A DNA stretch of 64,000 nucleotides from UBA993 sp964389365 (GCA_964389365.1 CAYMDO010000010.1:1-64000), one strand, 5' to 3'. Shown: positions 24,991-33,700, numbered from the stretch's first letter. Numbers and translations: made by a program. Notes: generated from the sequence alone by a model not told the origin.

Positions 24991-26208
24991 ATGGCCCATT
25001 CTGCTATGAAAATAGGTGTCTTTACAGACAGTTATCGTCCTTATACCAGCGGTGTTGTCAGATCGATTGATCTTTTTGCCGGGGAATTTACCCGGCGTGG
25101 ACATGAAGTGTATATTTTTGGACCCGATTACCCACTTTCCAATCCGCCAAAAGAAGATAAGGTATTTCGTTTTGCTGCTCTCCCGGCCCCAACGATGCCT
25201 GATTTTTCAATACCTTTGCCGATTTCCGCCAGTTTTAGCCGCACTATCAGGAAGCTGGGCCTTGATGTTATCCATGTCCACTCCCCCTTTATTTTGGGCA
25301 GCCTGGGCGCCAGAGCCGCCAGGAGGCACCGTTTACCCCTGGTTTTTACTTTCCATACCCTCTACGATCAATATGTGCATTACATACCGTTTGTTAAAGA
25401 GGCATCGCGTCAAATTGTACAGCTAATCAGCCGTGATTTTTGTAATCGCTGCAATATGGTTATCGCTCCATCACAGCTGGTAGTAAATTACCTGCGCCGT
25501 ATCGGGGTTGAGACGCAGATCACCAATATCCCAACCGGGATAGAACTTGATGAGTTTATGGATTTAAATCCGGTATGGCTGAAAGAAAATTTTGCTATTA
25601 GTGAGCATAAGACGATCCTTCTCTTTGTTGGACGGCTGGGTAAGGAGAAAAATGTTTCCTTCCTGTTAAAATCATTCCTGGAGATCCATCGTAACCAACC
25701 GGAAACCCATTTGGTTTTAGTCGGCAAGGGCCCGCAGGAAACAACGCTAAAAAAATTTTGCAGAAACAACGGCCTGAATGATTCTGTTACTTTTACCGGG
25801 GTCTTACCGAGGCAGTTGATAGTCCATTGCTATGCCAGTGCTGATCTTTTTGTTTTTCCTTCCGTTACTGAAACACAGGGTCTGGTAATCGGCGAAGCTA
25901 AAGCTGCGGGCTTGCCTGTAGTTGCTGTTCGGGCATTCGGACCGGCAGAAATTGTCGCTCACAATGTAGATGGGTTTTTAACCGATCCAACGATTGCTGC
26001 TTTTACCGAAGCCGTGTTAACTCTGCTTGCAGATTCGCAGCTGCGTAAAAAAATGGGCGAAACAGCTGTAAGCAACGCCCAAAGCATTTCCTCAGTACGT
26101 TGTGCCGGACAAATGCTGGAGGTCTATGAAGATTTGATTGCCAATAAAAGGTTTGCGCCACGCCGTTTCGATCACTATATTGATCGTTTCAGGTTTTTGG
26201 ATTTTTAA
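24991..26208 (+). CDS. GT4 glycosyltransferase (diacylglycerol glucosyltransferase-like)
   Basis: A GT-B fold retaining glycosyltransferase of 405 residues. The N-terminus (IGVFTDSYRPYTSGV) and the HVHSPF and FTFHTLYDQY motifs are typical of GT4 enzymes that glycosylate diacylglycerol or phosphatidylinositol. The C-terminal half has VGRLGKEKN and the ETQGLVIGE acidic motif (E-x7-E) near residue 288. ATG 24991 and ATG 25006 are both possible; AAAGGA lies between 24986 and 24991. Likely a membrane-surface enzyme making glycolipid. Confidence 0.82.
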   Translation: MAHSAMKIGVFTDSYRPYTSGVVRSIDLFAGEFTRRGHEVYIFGPDYPLSNPPKEDKVFRFAALPAPTMPDFSIPLPISASFSRTIRKLGLDVIHVHSPFILGSLGARAARRHRLPLVFTFHTLYDQYVHYIPFVKEASRQIVQLISRDFCNRCNMVIAPSQLVVNYLRRIGVETQITNIPTGIELDEFMDLNPVWLKENFAISEHKTILLFVGRLGKEKNVSFLLKSFLEIHRNQPETHLVLVGKGPQETTLKKFCRNNGLNDSVTFTGVLPRQLIVHCYASADLFVFPSVTETQGLVIGEAKAAGLPVVAVRAFGPAEIVAHNVDGFLTDPTIAAFTEAVLTLLADSQLRKKMGETAVSNAQSISSVRCAGQMLEVYEDLIANKRFAPRRFDHYIDRFRFLDF

Positions 26209-26265
26209 CCGGATAAGCACAATTTTATATTAGAATACAGTGTTTTATCAGAAGGAGTGTATTAA

Positions 26266-26355
26266 TTGTTTAACCTGATCACTGGGCTGGTCCTGATTGC
26301 GATTTTTTTTATTTTGTTCTTGATGTTGAAAAGTGGTTATAAAAAGGACAAGTAA
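26266..26355 (+). CDS. Small single-span membrane peptide (29 aa)
   Basis: A TTG start with GAAGGAG about 9 nt upstream opens a 29-codon frame. It has a hydrophobic stretch of about 17 residues (4-20) followed by a Lys-rich tail (LKSGYKKDK). The ribosome binding site and clean TM-plus-basic-tail pattern support a real gene. No function is recognised. Confidence 0.5.
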   Translation: MFNLITGLVLIAIFFILFLMLKSGYKKDK

Positions 26356-26400
26356 CCGGTTTGAATAGCCACCAATTTGCAGCAAAATTCCGGTTTTAGC

Positions 26401-27855
26401 TCAGTGTTGTGAATCTATAATTGCTGCGGCCCTGTTTAACCTGCTGGTGTTTCTTTCCCGCCCAATCAGCTCCATAATTTCATATAATCCGGGGCCTCCT
26501 CCCAATCCGGTAACAGCAAGCCGAACCGGTTGGATTACTTTTCCGGGGGAAACTTCACTATTAACACAGTACTCGCCAACCAGACTCTCAATGGATTGAC
26601 GGTCGAATGTTTTTAGTTCAAGCAGGAGACCGGCTATATCGCGTAAATATCTAGTGGCGTCTTTATTTTGCATGACTTTGCCCAAGACTTTCTGGTCATA
26701 CGAAAAATCATCCTGGTAAAAATAGGCAGATAGATCGGCAAGTTCTGCAAGCGTTTTTGCCCTTTCCCGGACCAGCGCAATTACCTTGGAAAAGTATTGA
26801 AGATCTTCTACGCTTGATGAATCCGGCATTAAACCGCGTTTAACGAAAAAGGGAAGTGCCGCAGCAATTAGCTTTTCTATGTCGTAACCGCGAATATAAT
26901 TTCCGTTCATCCAGGTTAGCTTCTCCGTATCGTAAACTGCCGCTGTTTTACCTACTTTACCCAAACTGAAATTTTCAATCAGCTGGGATAGGTTATATAA
27001 ATCGCTGACCCCTTCGCCAGTTCCCGGAGACCAACCGAGTAAAGCCATATAATTGATCAGGGCATCGGGGAGAAACCCGAGACTGCGAAATTCTTCCACA
27101 GATGTTGCCCCATGGCGCTTGCTTAGCTTGCTGCGGTCAGGGGCCAAAATCATCGATACATGAGCAAATGCCGGCAACTGGTAGCCCAGGGCCTGGGCAC
27201 AAAGGATTTGACGGGGAGTATTGGATAAGTGCTCTTCTGCCCTGATCACATGACTGATTTTTAGTTGAAGATCGTCAACAATACTGGCAAAATTGTAGGT
27301 TGGCTGACCATTGGATTTTAGGATTATGAAGTCGTCTATGCCGAGGTTATCAAAACTGACTTCTCCCCGGATTAGATCGTTTACGACAGTTATACCTTCG
27401 TCAGGTGTGAGTAACCTGATCACCGGCAAAAAACCTTCTTTTTGCCTCATCGCTTCCGTTTCCTGAGAAAGATTACGGCAGGTTCCGGGGTAAAAGTAAG
27501 TCCGGTTTTCTTTTCGGGCAAGCTCCCGTCCCGCGGCAAGTTCATCTATGCTGCAATAGCAGCGGTAAGCTTTTTTCTCTGTAACCAGCCGGTTAGCTTC
27601 GCTTAAGTATTCACTGGCTCTTTGTGACTGGTAATATGGCCCTTCATCCCACTCAAGCCCGATCCACTTCAATGCTTCCATTAACATATCGATATATATT
27701 TTTTTCGATCGTTCCAGATCGGTATCGTCGATACGCAGCACAAAAGAGCCACCGTTGCGCCGGGCAAATAAGTAATTAAATAATGCAGTCCTCGCTCCTC
27801 CGATATGAAGTTCTCCGGTGGGACTGGGCGCAAACCTAACCCTGACGTCTGTCAC
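26401..27855 (-). CDS. gltX: Glutamyl-tRNA synthetase
   Basis: Class I aminoacyl-tRNA synthetase. The HIGH-type motif is in APSPTGELHIGGAR (residues 9-22) and the KMSKS-type motif is KLSKRHG near residue 244. A C-terminal anticodon-binding helical domain completes 484 residues. GTG 27855 is chosen because GGAGG lies 5 nt upstream; the TTG at 27867 overlaps that ribosome binding site. It is the last gene of the decarboxylase block, 15 bp after oadB. Confidence 0.94.
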   Translation of the reverse strand: MTDVRVRFAPSPTGELHIGGARTALFNYLFARRNGGSFVLRIDDTDLERSKKIYIDMLMEALKWIGLEWDEGPYYQSQRASEYLSEANRLVTEKKAYRCYCSIDELAAGRELARKENRTYFYPGTCRNLSQETEAMRQKEGFLPVIRLLTPDEGITVVNDLIRGEVSFDNLGIDDFIILKSNGQPTYNFASIVDDLQLKISHVIRAEEHLSNTPRQILCAQALGYQLPAFAHVSMILAPDRSKLSKRHGATSVEEFRSLGFLPDALINYMALLGWSPGTGEGVSDLYNLSQLIENFSLGKVGKTAAVYDTEKLTWMNGNYIRGYDIEKLIAAALPFFVKRGLMPDSSSVEDLQYFSKVIALVRERAKTLAELADLSAYFYQDDFSYDQKVLGKVMQNKDATRYLRDIAGLLLELKTFDRQSIESLVGEYCVNSEVSPGKVIQPVRLAVTGLGGGPGLYEIMELIGRERNTSRLNRAAAIIDSQH

Positions 27856-27870
27856 TTCAGCCTCCAAGTA

Positions 27871-29001
27871 TCATTTTAAAATTGAAAGCAGGATTCCAGC
27901 TGCTACAGCAGAGCCTATTACGCCGGCTACATTGGGGCCCATAGCATGCATAAGCAGGTAATTGTTTGGATTTTCCTCTTTTCCAACGGTTTGGGACACT
28001 CTGGCCGCCATAGGAACGGCAGAAACCCCGGCCGAACCGATCAAGGGATTAATTTTTCCCTTGGTAACAGTATATAGCAGTTTGCCCATTAAAACTCCCC
28101 CTGCAGTTCCAAAAGCAAAAGCGCTTAAACCGAGTACGATAATCTTGATGGTTGCAGGGGTAAGGAAATATGCTGCAGACGCTTTGGCTCCCACTGTTAA
28201 GCCGAGAAAAATTACTACAATGTTATTAAGCTCATTTTGCGCTCCCTTGCTCAACCTGTCGGTAACGCCAGTTTCTCGGAGCAAGTTGCCAAACATTAAC
28301 ATGCCAAGTAGCGGAATGGCCGCAGGAAGTAAGAGGCCGGTGAGGATGATCACAATAATCGGAAACAAAACCTTCTCAGTTTTTGAAACCTCTCTCAACT
28401 GTTCCATAACCACAGTACGTTCATTTTTTGTAGTCAACAGCCGCATAATTGGTGGTTGAATAATTGGCACCAGGGCCATGTATGAATAAGCGGCTATTGC
28501 TATTGAACCCAGCAGCTCCGGAGCAAGTTTATTGGCAAGAAATATTGCGGTCGGACCGTCAGCCCCGCCGATTATGCCGATCGCACCTGATTGTTGGGCT
28601 GAAAAACCCAAGAAATACGCACCGATAAAAGTCAGGAATATCCCAAGCTGTGCTGCAGCACCGAGCAACAAGGTAATAGGGTTGGCAATCAGCGGGCCGA
28701 AATCGGTCATTGCTCCGACGCCTAAAAAAACAAGTGGCGGGAAAATACCAAGCTCAAGGCCCTTTGCCAAATAAAAAAATAAGCCCCCAAGCACTCCATT
28801 TACTTCCGGCTGCATCAGGCCGCCCAAGGGTAAATTTACCAAAAGGATGCCAAAGCTGATCGGCACCAACAGAAGAGGCTCGTATTTTTTCGCTATCCCT
28901 AAGTACAATAAAAAGCAAGCAATGACGACCATAATAGCTTCGTTCAGCTGTATGTTGTAAAACCCTGTATACTTTATAAACTCCAATAGCAAATCACTCA
29001 A
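27871..29001 (-). CDS. Na+-translocating decarboxylase beta subunit (OadB/MmdB/GcdB)
   Basis: Membrane subunit that decarboxylates carboxybiotin and exports Na+ using the energy released. 376 residues, about nine or more hydrophobic spans, with the hallmark GAIGIIGGADGPTAIF (about 142-157) carrying the conserved Asp of the Na+ site. The C-terminal NYLLMHAMGPNVAGVIGSAVAAG is also conserved. The family is shared by oxaloacetate, methylmalonyl-CoA and glutaconyl-CoA decarboxylases; the missing carboxyltransferase leaves the substrate open. TTG start. Confidence 0.92.
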   Translation of the reverse strand: MSDLLLEFIKYTGFYNIQLNEAIMVVIACFLLYLGIAKKYEPLLLVPISFGILLVNLPLGGLMQPEVNGVLGGLFFYLAKGLELGIFPPLVFLGVGAMTDFGPLIANPITLLLGAAAQLGIFLTFIGAYFLGFSAQQSGAIGIIGGADGPTAIFLANKLAPELLGSIAIAAYSYMALVPIIQPPIMRLLTTKNERTVVMEQLREVSKTEKVLFPIIVIILTGLLLPAAIPLLGMLMFGNLLRETGVTDRLSKGAQNELNNIVVIFLGLTVGAKASAAYFLTPATIKIIVLGLSAFAFGTAGGVLMGKLLYTVTKGKINPLIGSAGVSAVPMAARVSQTVGKEENPNNYLLMHAMGPNVAGVIGSAVAAGILLSILK

Positions 29002-29043
29002 AGTGGAACCACCCCCTTCAGTTGATAAAATAAAAAATTCATA

Positions 29044-29472
29044 CTACGACAAAATGATCAGGGGATCTCCACTGTTTACCGTATCTCCTTTTTTTACCAG
29101 TATTTCTTTAACGGTTCCGGCCTGGGGAGCGGTAAGCTCGTTTTCCATCTTCATCGCTTCAAGAATAATTAAAACATCGCCTTCAAACGCCTGATCGCCA
29201 ACATCAACTTTAACATCAAGCACTGAACCGGGCATTGGCGCCTTAACTGTGCAATCGCCTTCAACAGCGGGATTAAAAGTGGGTTTTTCAAAGACAGCAC
29301 TTTTTGCCTTCTGTTGCGGCGCTGCCGAAACGGTCTTAGCGGTTGATATATTTGCAGAAGCTATTGATACATGAGGTTGATTTTGCTGAACAGCTGCTGA
29401 ACTTTCAGCTGATACCTCTTCCACTTCAACCAGATATTCTTTACCTTCTACCGTGACTTTAAATTTTTTCAC
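29044..29472 (-). CDS. Biotin carboxyl carrier protein of the decarboxylase
   Basis: 142 residues. The C-terminal biotinyl domain (about 70-142) carries the biotin lysine in EAMKMEN (near residue 109). The N-terminal beta strand (MKKFKVTVEGKEYLVEVEE) and an Ala/Ser/Pro-type flexible linker match MmdC/GcdC carriers. It carries CO2 from the carboxyltransferase to OadB. GTG start with GGAGG upstream; one base from the oadG stop. Confidence 0.93.
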   Translation of the reverse strand: MKKFKVTVEGKEYLVEVEEVSAESSAAVQQNQPHVSIASANISTAKTVSAAPQQKAKSAVFEKPTFNPAVEGDCTVKAPMPGSVLDVKVDVGDQAFEGDVLIILEAMKMENELTAPQAGTVKEILVKKGDTVNSGDPLIILS

Positions 29473-29473
29473 T

Positions 29474-29854
29474 TTACTTGTTCCTCCTGGTGGTTTCCAA
29501 TTCTGCTTTTGTTTCCATCAAGTGACGACGACCGGTAATTTGCCAGCTGTTCATTCCGCTACAACTTGCCGGTTGTGCAGTAATTTTAATTCCGGCGGTT
29601 TTAACTGTTGATCCGTTGCTTCTTAAATAACTGTAAACAGCAGCTGTTATCACTGCAGTTAAAACTCTGTTATCAGTATCTATTTGATGGCCGGAAAGGC
29701 TTATTGCGGCAGATTCGTTTTTTAAATCCTTGATTTCTTCTTTGTTAAACAGGCGGCTAAAAACAGCCAGTATGCCGTATAGCAGAAACAGGGTTACCAT
29801 AACTACCGAAAAACCGACGACTGTAACCTGGAGCGCAAAATCGAATTTGTCCAT
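29474..29854 (-). CDS. OadG/MmdD-like decarboxylase assembly subunit
   Basis: 126 residues with a single N-terminal transmembrane span (about 8-33, VVGFSVVMVTLFLLYGIL) and a hydrophilic cytoplasmic tail, as in OadG/MmdD. These small subunits hold the carboxyltransferase to the membrane. The order gamma/delta, carrier, beta matches mmdD-mmdC-mmdB, but the upstream mmdA-type gene is absent. GGAGGG precedes the start by 12 nt. Confidence 0.82.
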   Translation of the reverse strand: MDKFDFALQVTVVGFSVVMVTLFLLYGILAVFSRLFNKEEIKDLKNESAAISLSGHQIDTDNRVLTAVITAAVYSYLRSNGSTVKTAGIKITAQPASCSGMNSWQITGRRHLMETKAELETTRRNK

Positions 29855-29886
29855 CTACTACATAATCCCTCCGTGCCCAGCATATC

Positions 29887-29930
29887 TATGATTGTAGCAT
29901 TTAATAGTGGATCTGAAAAGCACAATCATA
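29887..29930. promoter_or_regulatory. Promoter with 9-bp inverted repeat upstream of oadG
   Basis: Minus-strand -35 TTTTCA (29919-29914), 17-bp spacer and -10 TACAAT (29896-29891) with an upstream TGC extension. Inverted arms TATGATTGT (29887-29895) and ACAATCATA (29922-29930) bracket the promoter, one arm covering the -10. This suggests a regulated promoter for the decarboxylase-gltX operon; the regulator is unknown. Confidence 0.5.
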
Positions 29931-29933
29931 TAT

Positions 29934-30773
29934 TCACCCATTTTCGTGTACCCTTTTTATGTCTTTCAACTGCATTAAGTAAGCATGATCTATCGCCCTT
30001 TCAACAGGATAGGGAGAATGCAAATCCGTTGAACCGTGGAAATCAGAACCACCGGTAATCGCAAGTTTTAGCTCTGTTGCCAGTTGCAGTGCCTGACGAA
30101 CCTGTCTGCTGTTATGATCGGGATGAAAAATTTCGACCCCCATCAAACCTAAAGGTATAAGCGTTTTCAGGATAGCCAGCCCCTGATCACCAGGGTGTGC
30201 AAAAACAGGGACAGCCTGGCAATCAACCAACATTTTTATTGTTTCAGGCAGGCTAAATGTTTTGCGCATTACATAGGCAGTTTTTTTAAATCCAAGATAT
30301 TGGTTAAATGCTTCGTCAACTGAATGTACATATTTTTTGCGAAGCATTAAACGGGCCAAATGCATCCTGCCGGGGGCAGCCTGGCCTGCTTCTGTGAGCA
30401 CTTCCGGAATAGTTATATTAATACCTGCCATTTTCAACAAGTTAATTGTCTTTTCCATTCTGATAAACCGCTGCTCGCGAAGTTCGGCTAATTTTTCTTC
30501 CATCTGCATCATATTCACAGGATAATAGCCGAGGATGTGGAACTCACTGGTTTCCTCAACAACGCTGATCTCTATTCCTGGCACAAATTCTAATCTAACT
30601 TCTTCAGCAGCCTGTGCAGCTTCATCCAGACCGGCAATAGTATCGTGGTCAGTAAGTGCAAATGCTTCCAGACCGGCAGCGGCCAGTTTCTGCGCGAGCT
30701 GCGTTGGCGTGAATAGTCCGTCTGAACAGCTGCTATGCAGGTGTAAATCTATCTTTTTGTTATTAATGTTCAA
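29934..30773 (-). CDS. PHP domain phosphoesterase (RNase AM/YciV-like)
   Basis: 279 residues with the PHP metal-site motifs: DLHLHSSCSDG (about 9-19), ALTDHDTIAG (about 39-48), the FVPGIEIS Glu, VFAHPGDQG (near 190) and GGSDFHG (near 250). This set matches 3',5'-nucleoside bisphosphate phosphatase / RNase AM type enzymes rather than the polymerase PHP. Start is TTG with only a weak ribosome binding site. It is followed by the oadG operon promoter. Confidence 0.85.
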   Translation of the reverse strand: MNINNKKIDLHLHSSCSDGLFTPTQLAQKLAAAGLEAFALTDHDTIAGLDEAAQAAEEVRLEFVPGIEISVVEETSEFHILGYYPVNMMQMEEKLAELREQRFIRMEKTINLLKMAGINITIPEVLTEAGQAAPGRMHLARLMLRKKYVHSVDEAFNQYLGFKKTAYVMRKTFSLPETIKMLVDCQAVPVFAHPGDQGLAILKTLIPLGLMGVEIFHPDHNSRQVRQALQLATELKLAITGGSDFHGSTDLHSPYPVERAIDHAYLMQLKDIKRVHENG

Positions 30774-30830
30774 TTTAACTCAACCCGTCGATTATTGATA
30801 ATGAATCATGCAATCCGGAAAAATGATCAC

Positions 30831-30864
30831 AAAAAAACACCCTCGATACTTATTCATGAGGGCG
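30831..30864 (-). terminator. Terminator after spoVS
   Basis: Minus-strand CGCCCTC (30864-30858) pairs with GAGGGTG (30844-30838, one G-T pair), then seven T (30837-30831). Confidence 0.85.
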
Positions 30865-30895
30865 CTTGAAGAAACGGCTTTTAGATAATTGAAAT

Positions 30896-31156
30896 TTAGC
30901 GAGGCTCGATAATTAACTTGATAGCCGTCCTTTCCTCGCCGTCAATTTCAATGTCCGTAAAGGCTGGTATGCAAATCAGGTCTATGCCACCTGGTGCGAC
31001 AAAGCCTCTTGCAATAGCTACGGCCTTTACTGCCTGGTTCAATGCTCCCGCTCCGATTGTTTGAATTTCTGCATTTCCTTTTTCGCGTAAAACACCGGCC
31101 AGTGCTCCTGCTACAGAATTTGGGCTAGATTTTGCTGAGACCTTTAATACATCCAT
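30896..31156 (-). CDS. spoVS: Stage V sporulation protein S
   Basis: An 86-residue Alba-like SpoVS protein: MDVLKVSAKSSPNSVAGALA at the N-terminus, GAGALNQAVKAVAIARG in the middle and a short IEPR end, all strongly conserved. In Bacillus it is made early in sporulation under sigma-H and is needed for septation and coat completion. A sigma-H-like promoter lies directly upstream and an intrinsic terminator directly downstream, so it is a single-gene unit. Confidence 0.96.
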   Translation of the reverse strand: MDVLKVSAKSSPNSVAGALAGVLREKGNAEIQTIGAGALNQAVKAVAIARGFVAPGGIDLICIPAFTDIEIDGEERTAIKLIIEPR

Positions 31157-31190
31157 TATTAAATGCCCCCTTTGCGGATATACCTAACCT

Positions 31191-31217
31191 ATTCTGTTTT
31201 TTTGCAAAAAGTCCTGC
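31191..31217 (-). promoter_or_regulatory. Predicted sigma-H promoter of spoVS
   Basis: Minus-strand -35 GCAGGACTT (31217-31209) and -10 ACAGAAT (31197-31191), separated by 11 bp. This fits the Bacillus sigma-H pattern RnAGGAwww-N11/12-RnnGAAT with one mismatch. Confidence 0.65.
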
Positions 31218-31250
31218 CAGAATTATATAAACAATTCAATATGAGCAGAT

Positions 31251-32036
31251 TTATTTTAAAGCGCTGATTCTTTCAATAGTTTTCGACCTTCCATTTATAT
31301 TATCTACCTCAATCAGTACGGCATTAAAAAGAACCCTGCCTTTACTAATTGAAAATCGTTGCGGCAGGTTTGTTAGAAACATTTGCACCGGTTCGTGCCT
31401 GTCAACACCTAAAACCGAGTCATACAATCCGACCATTCCGACATCAGTTATATAGGCAGTGCCTTTTGTTAATATGCGTTCATCAGCTGTTTGAACATGG
31501 CTATGTGTCCCAATAACAGCGCTCACCCTGCCGTTTAGATACCAACCCATGGCCTGTTTTTCGGATGTTGCTTCTGCATGAAAATCTACCAGAATAATTT
31601 TGGTCTGGTCTTTAAGGGCTTCAATTTCGCGGTCAGCGGCTCTGAAGGGACAGTCCACGGCCTGCATAAATACCCTGCCCATCAAGTTGATTACCGCTAC
31701 CTTATGCTTTCCATTGTTCACTCGGAGAAGCAGCGAACCACGACCAGGGGTTGTTTCAACTGGATAATTTGCCGGCCTTAACATTCGCTCTTCAATATCT
31801 ATAAAATTCAAGACATCTTTTTGATCCCAGATATGGTTACCCCCAGTTATCAGATCAACGCCGTATTTACGAATTTCATGGAATGCTTTTTCTGTAATGC
31901 CTGCTCCGCCAGCAGTATTTTCTCCATTGGCAATCACCAAATCAGGTTTTAATTGTTTTTTTAGCTCTGGCAAATAATCCTGTAAATATTGCCTGCCCGG
32001 TTTTCCAACCAGGTCCCCGATGAAAAGTATCCGCAA
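31251..32036 (-). CDS. ymdB: YmdB-type 2',3'-cyclic nucleotide phosphodiesterase (DUF1385/TIGR00282-like)
   Basis: Calcineurin-fold metallophosphoesterase of 262 residues. Metal motifs: GDLVGKPGR (about 7-15), NGENTAGG, GGNHIWD (near 66), DFHAEATSEK and GTHSHVQTADE. In Bacillus YmdB acts on 2',3'-cAMP and affects biofilm and sporulation decisions, and it commonly lies next to rny. TTG at 32036 is chosen: GGAG lies 6 nt upstream and the protein then begins as family members do. A longer frame to 32120 would run through the rny terminator. Confidence 0.9.
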   Translation of the reverse strand: MRILFIGDLVGKPGRQYLQDYLPELKKQLKPDLVIANGENTAGGAGITEKAFHEIRKYGVDLITGGNHIWDQKDVLNFIDIEERMLRPANYPVETTPGRGSLLLRVNNGKHKVAVINLMGRVFMQAVDCPFRAADREIEALKDQTKIILVDFHAEATSEKQAMGWYLNGRVSAVIGTHSHVQTADERILTKGTAYITDVGMVGLYDSVLGVDRHEPVQMFLTNLPQRFSISKGRVLFNAVLIEVDNINGRSKTIERISALK

Positions 32037-32088
32037 TATATTCACTCCGTTTCCAGCGTCAAGCAATGAGATCTTCGGTCTAGTTGAA

Positions 32089-32114
32089 CAAAAAGTGCCC
32101 TTTCCAGGCACTTT
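32089..32114 (-). terminator. Terminator between rny and ymdB
   Basis: Minus-strand AAGTGCC and GGCACTT form a 7-bp stem with a 7-nt loop, followed by TTTTTG. It separates ymdB from rny. Confidence 0.8.
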
Positions 32115-32149
32115 CTGCAATACCTTTCGGGTTTGTTCGGCTAACTAGT

Positions 32150-33685
32150 TTATCTTGCATAGTCAACCGCCCTGGTTTCCCTTATCACGGTAACCTTAAT
32201 CTGGCCGGGATATTCTAAATCACTTTCGATCTTTTTAACGATATCCCTGGCTACCTGTATCGAAGCATAATCATCGATTTGATCAGGTTTTACCATGATC
32301 CTGATTTCACGTCCAGCATGAATTGCATAGGCCTTATCTACACCTTCAAAAGATTCGGCAATATTCTCAAGATTTTCCAGTCTCTTGATATAAGCCTCAA
32401 GCGTCTCCCGCCTGGCCCCCGGACGAACAGCTGAAATGGCATCGGCTGATTGAATCAATACAGCTTCCAGCGTGTTAAATTCGGTGTCGCCATGGTGTGC
32501 CGCAATAGCATTGACTACAGAATCGGATTCCTTATACTTCTTCGCAGTTTCTGCCCCGATAAAAACATGGGAGCCTTCTGTTTCATGGTCTATAGCTTTG
32601 CCGATATCGTGCAGTAAACCAGCCCGTTTGGCAAAGTTTACATCCAATCCCAGTTCAGCAGCCATAATGCCGGCTAAATGAGCTACTTCAATAGAATGCT
32701 GAAGCACGTTTTGACCGTAACTTGTCCTGAAACGCAGTTTGCCCAACAGGAAAACTATTTCAGGATGGAGCCCATGCACTCTCGTTTCAAAGGTTGCTCG
32801 TTCCCCTTCGTCTTTGATCTGTGTTTCCACTTCTTTACGGGTTTTTTCAACAATCTCTTCAATTCTGGCCGGATGAATTCGGCCATCGCTCACCAGTTTT
32901 TCCAGGGCAAGTCGGGCTACTTCCCGGCGAATCGGGTCGAAGCCGGAAATAATGACAGCTTCCGGAGTATCATCAATAATAAGGTCAATCCCTGTAAGCG
33001 TTTCCAGCGCCCTAATATTGCGTCCTTCGCGGCCGATTATGCGCCCTTTCATTTCATCGTTTGGCAGCGACACAACAGATACGGTCGATTCTGAAACATG
33101 ATCGGCAGCGCAACGTTGAATAGCCAAGGTAACAACTTCTCGGGCTTTTTTGTTTCCGTCAGCCTTAGCCTGGTTCTCCATATCCCTGACCATAATCAGC
33201 ATCTCGTGGTTTATCTCTTCCCTGACACGCTGCAATAACAGCTCTTTGGCATCATCAGAAGACATCCCGGAAACCCTTTCCAGTTCATTCAACTGCTTCT
33301 GCAGCAACTGATCAAGTCTTTCCTGAAAAACCTTCGTTTCTTCTTCCTTTTTCTTTAGGTCCTCTTCTTTACGTTCTACATTAGTAATTTTTCGATCGAG
33401 ATTTTCTTCTTTTTGCATGAGTCGGCGCTCCATACGCTGAATTTCAGCACGCCTTTCCCTGGTTTCACGTTCAAGTTCATTGCGCAGCCGATGTGTTTCT
33501 TCTTTTGCTTCAAGTTGCTTCTCCCGTTTTAAAGCATTAGCTTCATGATCGGCTTCTTCAAGTATTTTCATTGCTGCAGTTTCAGCAGAAGAAATTTTTG
33601 CCTCGGCAATCATTTTTCTGAACAAATAACCGCCTCCTAGGCCGATTAACAAGGATGCGGCAATTATCAGTAAAATATTTAACAT
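32150..33685 (-). CDS. rny: Ribonuclease Y
   Basis: Membrane-anchored endoribonuclease that starts bulk mRNA decay. 511 residues: N-terminal transmembrane span (about 3-22), a long charged coiled coil (about 30-190), KH domain with IIGREGRNIRALE (near 215), and an HD domain with LLHDIGKAIDHE (near 360). It ends in the family's VTVIRETRAVDYAR-type tail. GGAGGTGA lies before the ATG. Confidence 0.96.
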   Translation of the reverse strand: MLNILLIIAASLLIGLGGGYLFRKMIAEAKISSAETAAMKILEEADHEANALKREKQLEAKEETHRLRNELERETRERRAEIQRMERRLMQKEENLDRKITNVERKEEDLKKKEEETKVFQERLDQLLQKQLNELERVSGMSSDDAKELLLQRVREEINHEMLIMVRDMENQAKADGNKKAREVVTLAIQRCAADHVSESTVSVVSLPNDEMKGRIIGREGRNIRALETLTGIDLIIDDTPEAVIISGFDPIRREVARLALEKLVSDGRIHPARIEEIVEKTRKEVETQIKDEGERATFETRVHGLHPEIVFLLGKLRFRTSYGQNVLQHSIEVAHLAGIMAAELGLDVNFAKRAGLLHDIGKAIDHETEGSHVFIGAETAKKYKESDSVVNAIAAHHGDTEFNTLEAVLIQSADAISAVRPGARRETLEAYIKRLENLENIAESFEGVDKAYAIHAGREIRIMVKPDQIDDYASIQVARDIVKKIESDLEYPGQIKVTVIRETRAVDYAR

Positions 33686-33700
33686 TTAGCTTCACCTCCG

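Noticed and set aside
26354..26398. Bidirectional terminator between the small peptide gene and gltX
   Set aside because: AACCGG/CCGGTT arms exist but are separated by a long loop and neither side has a proper T run.
32037..32120. N-terminal extension of YmdB
   Set aside because: The extension would be translated from the rny terminator hairpin and does not match family N-termini.
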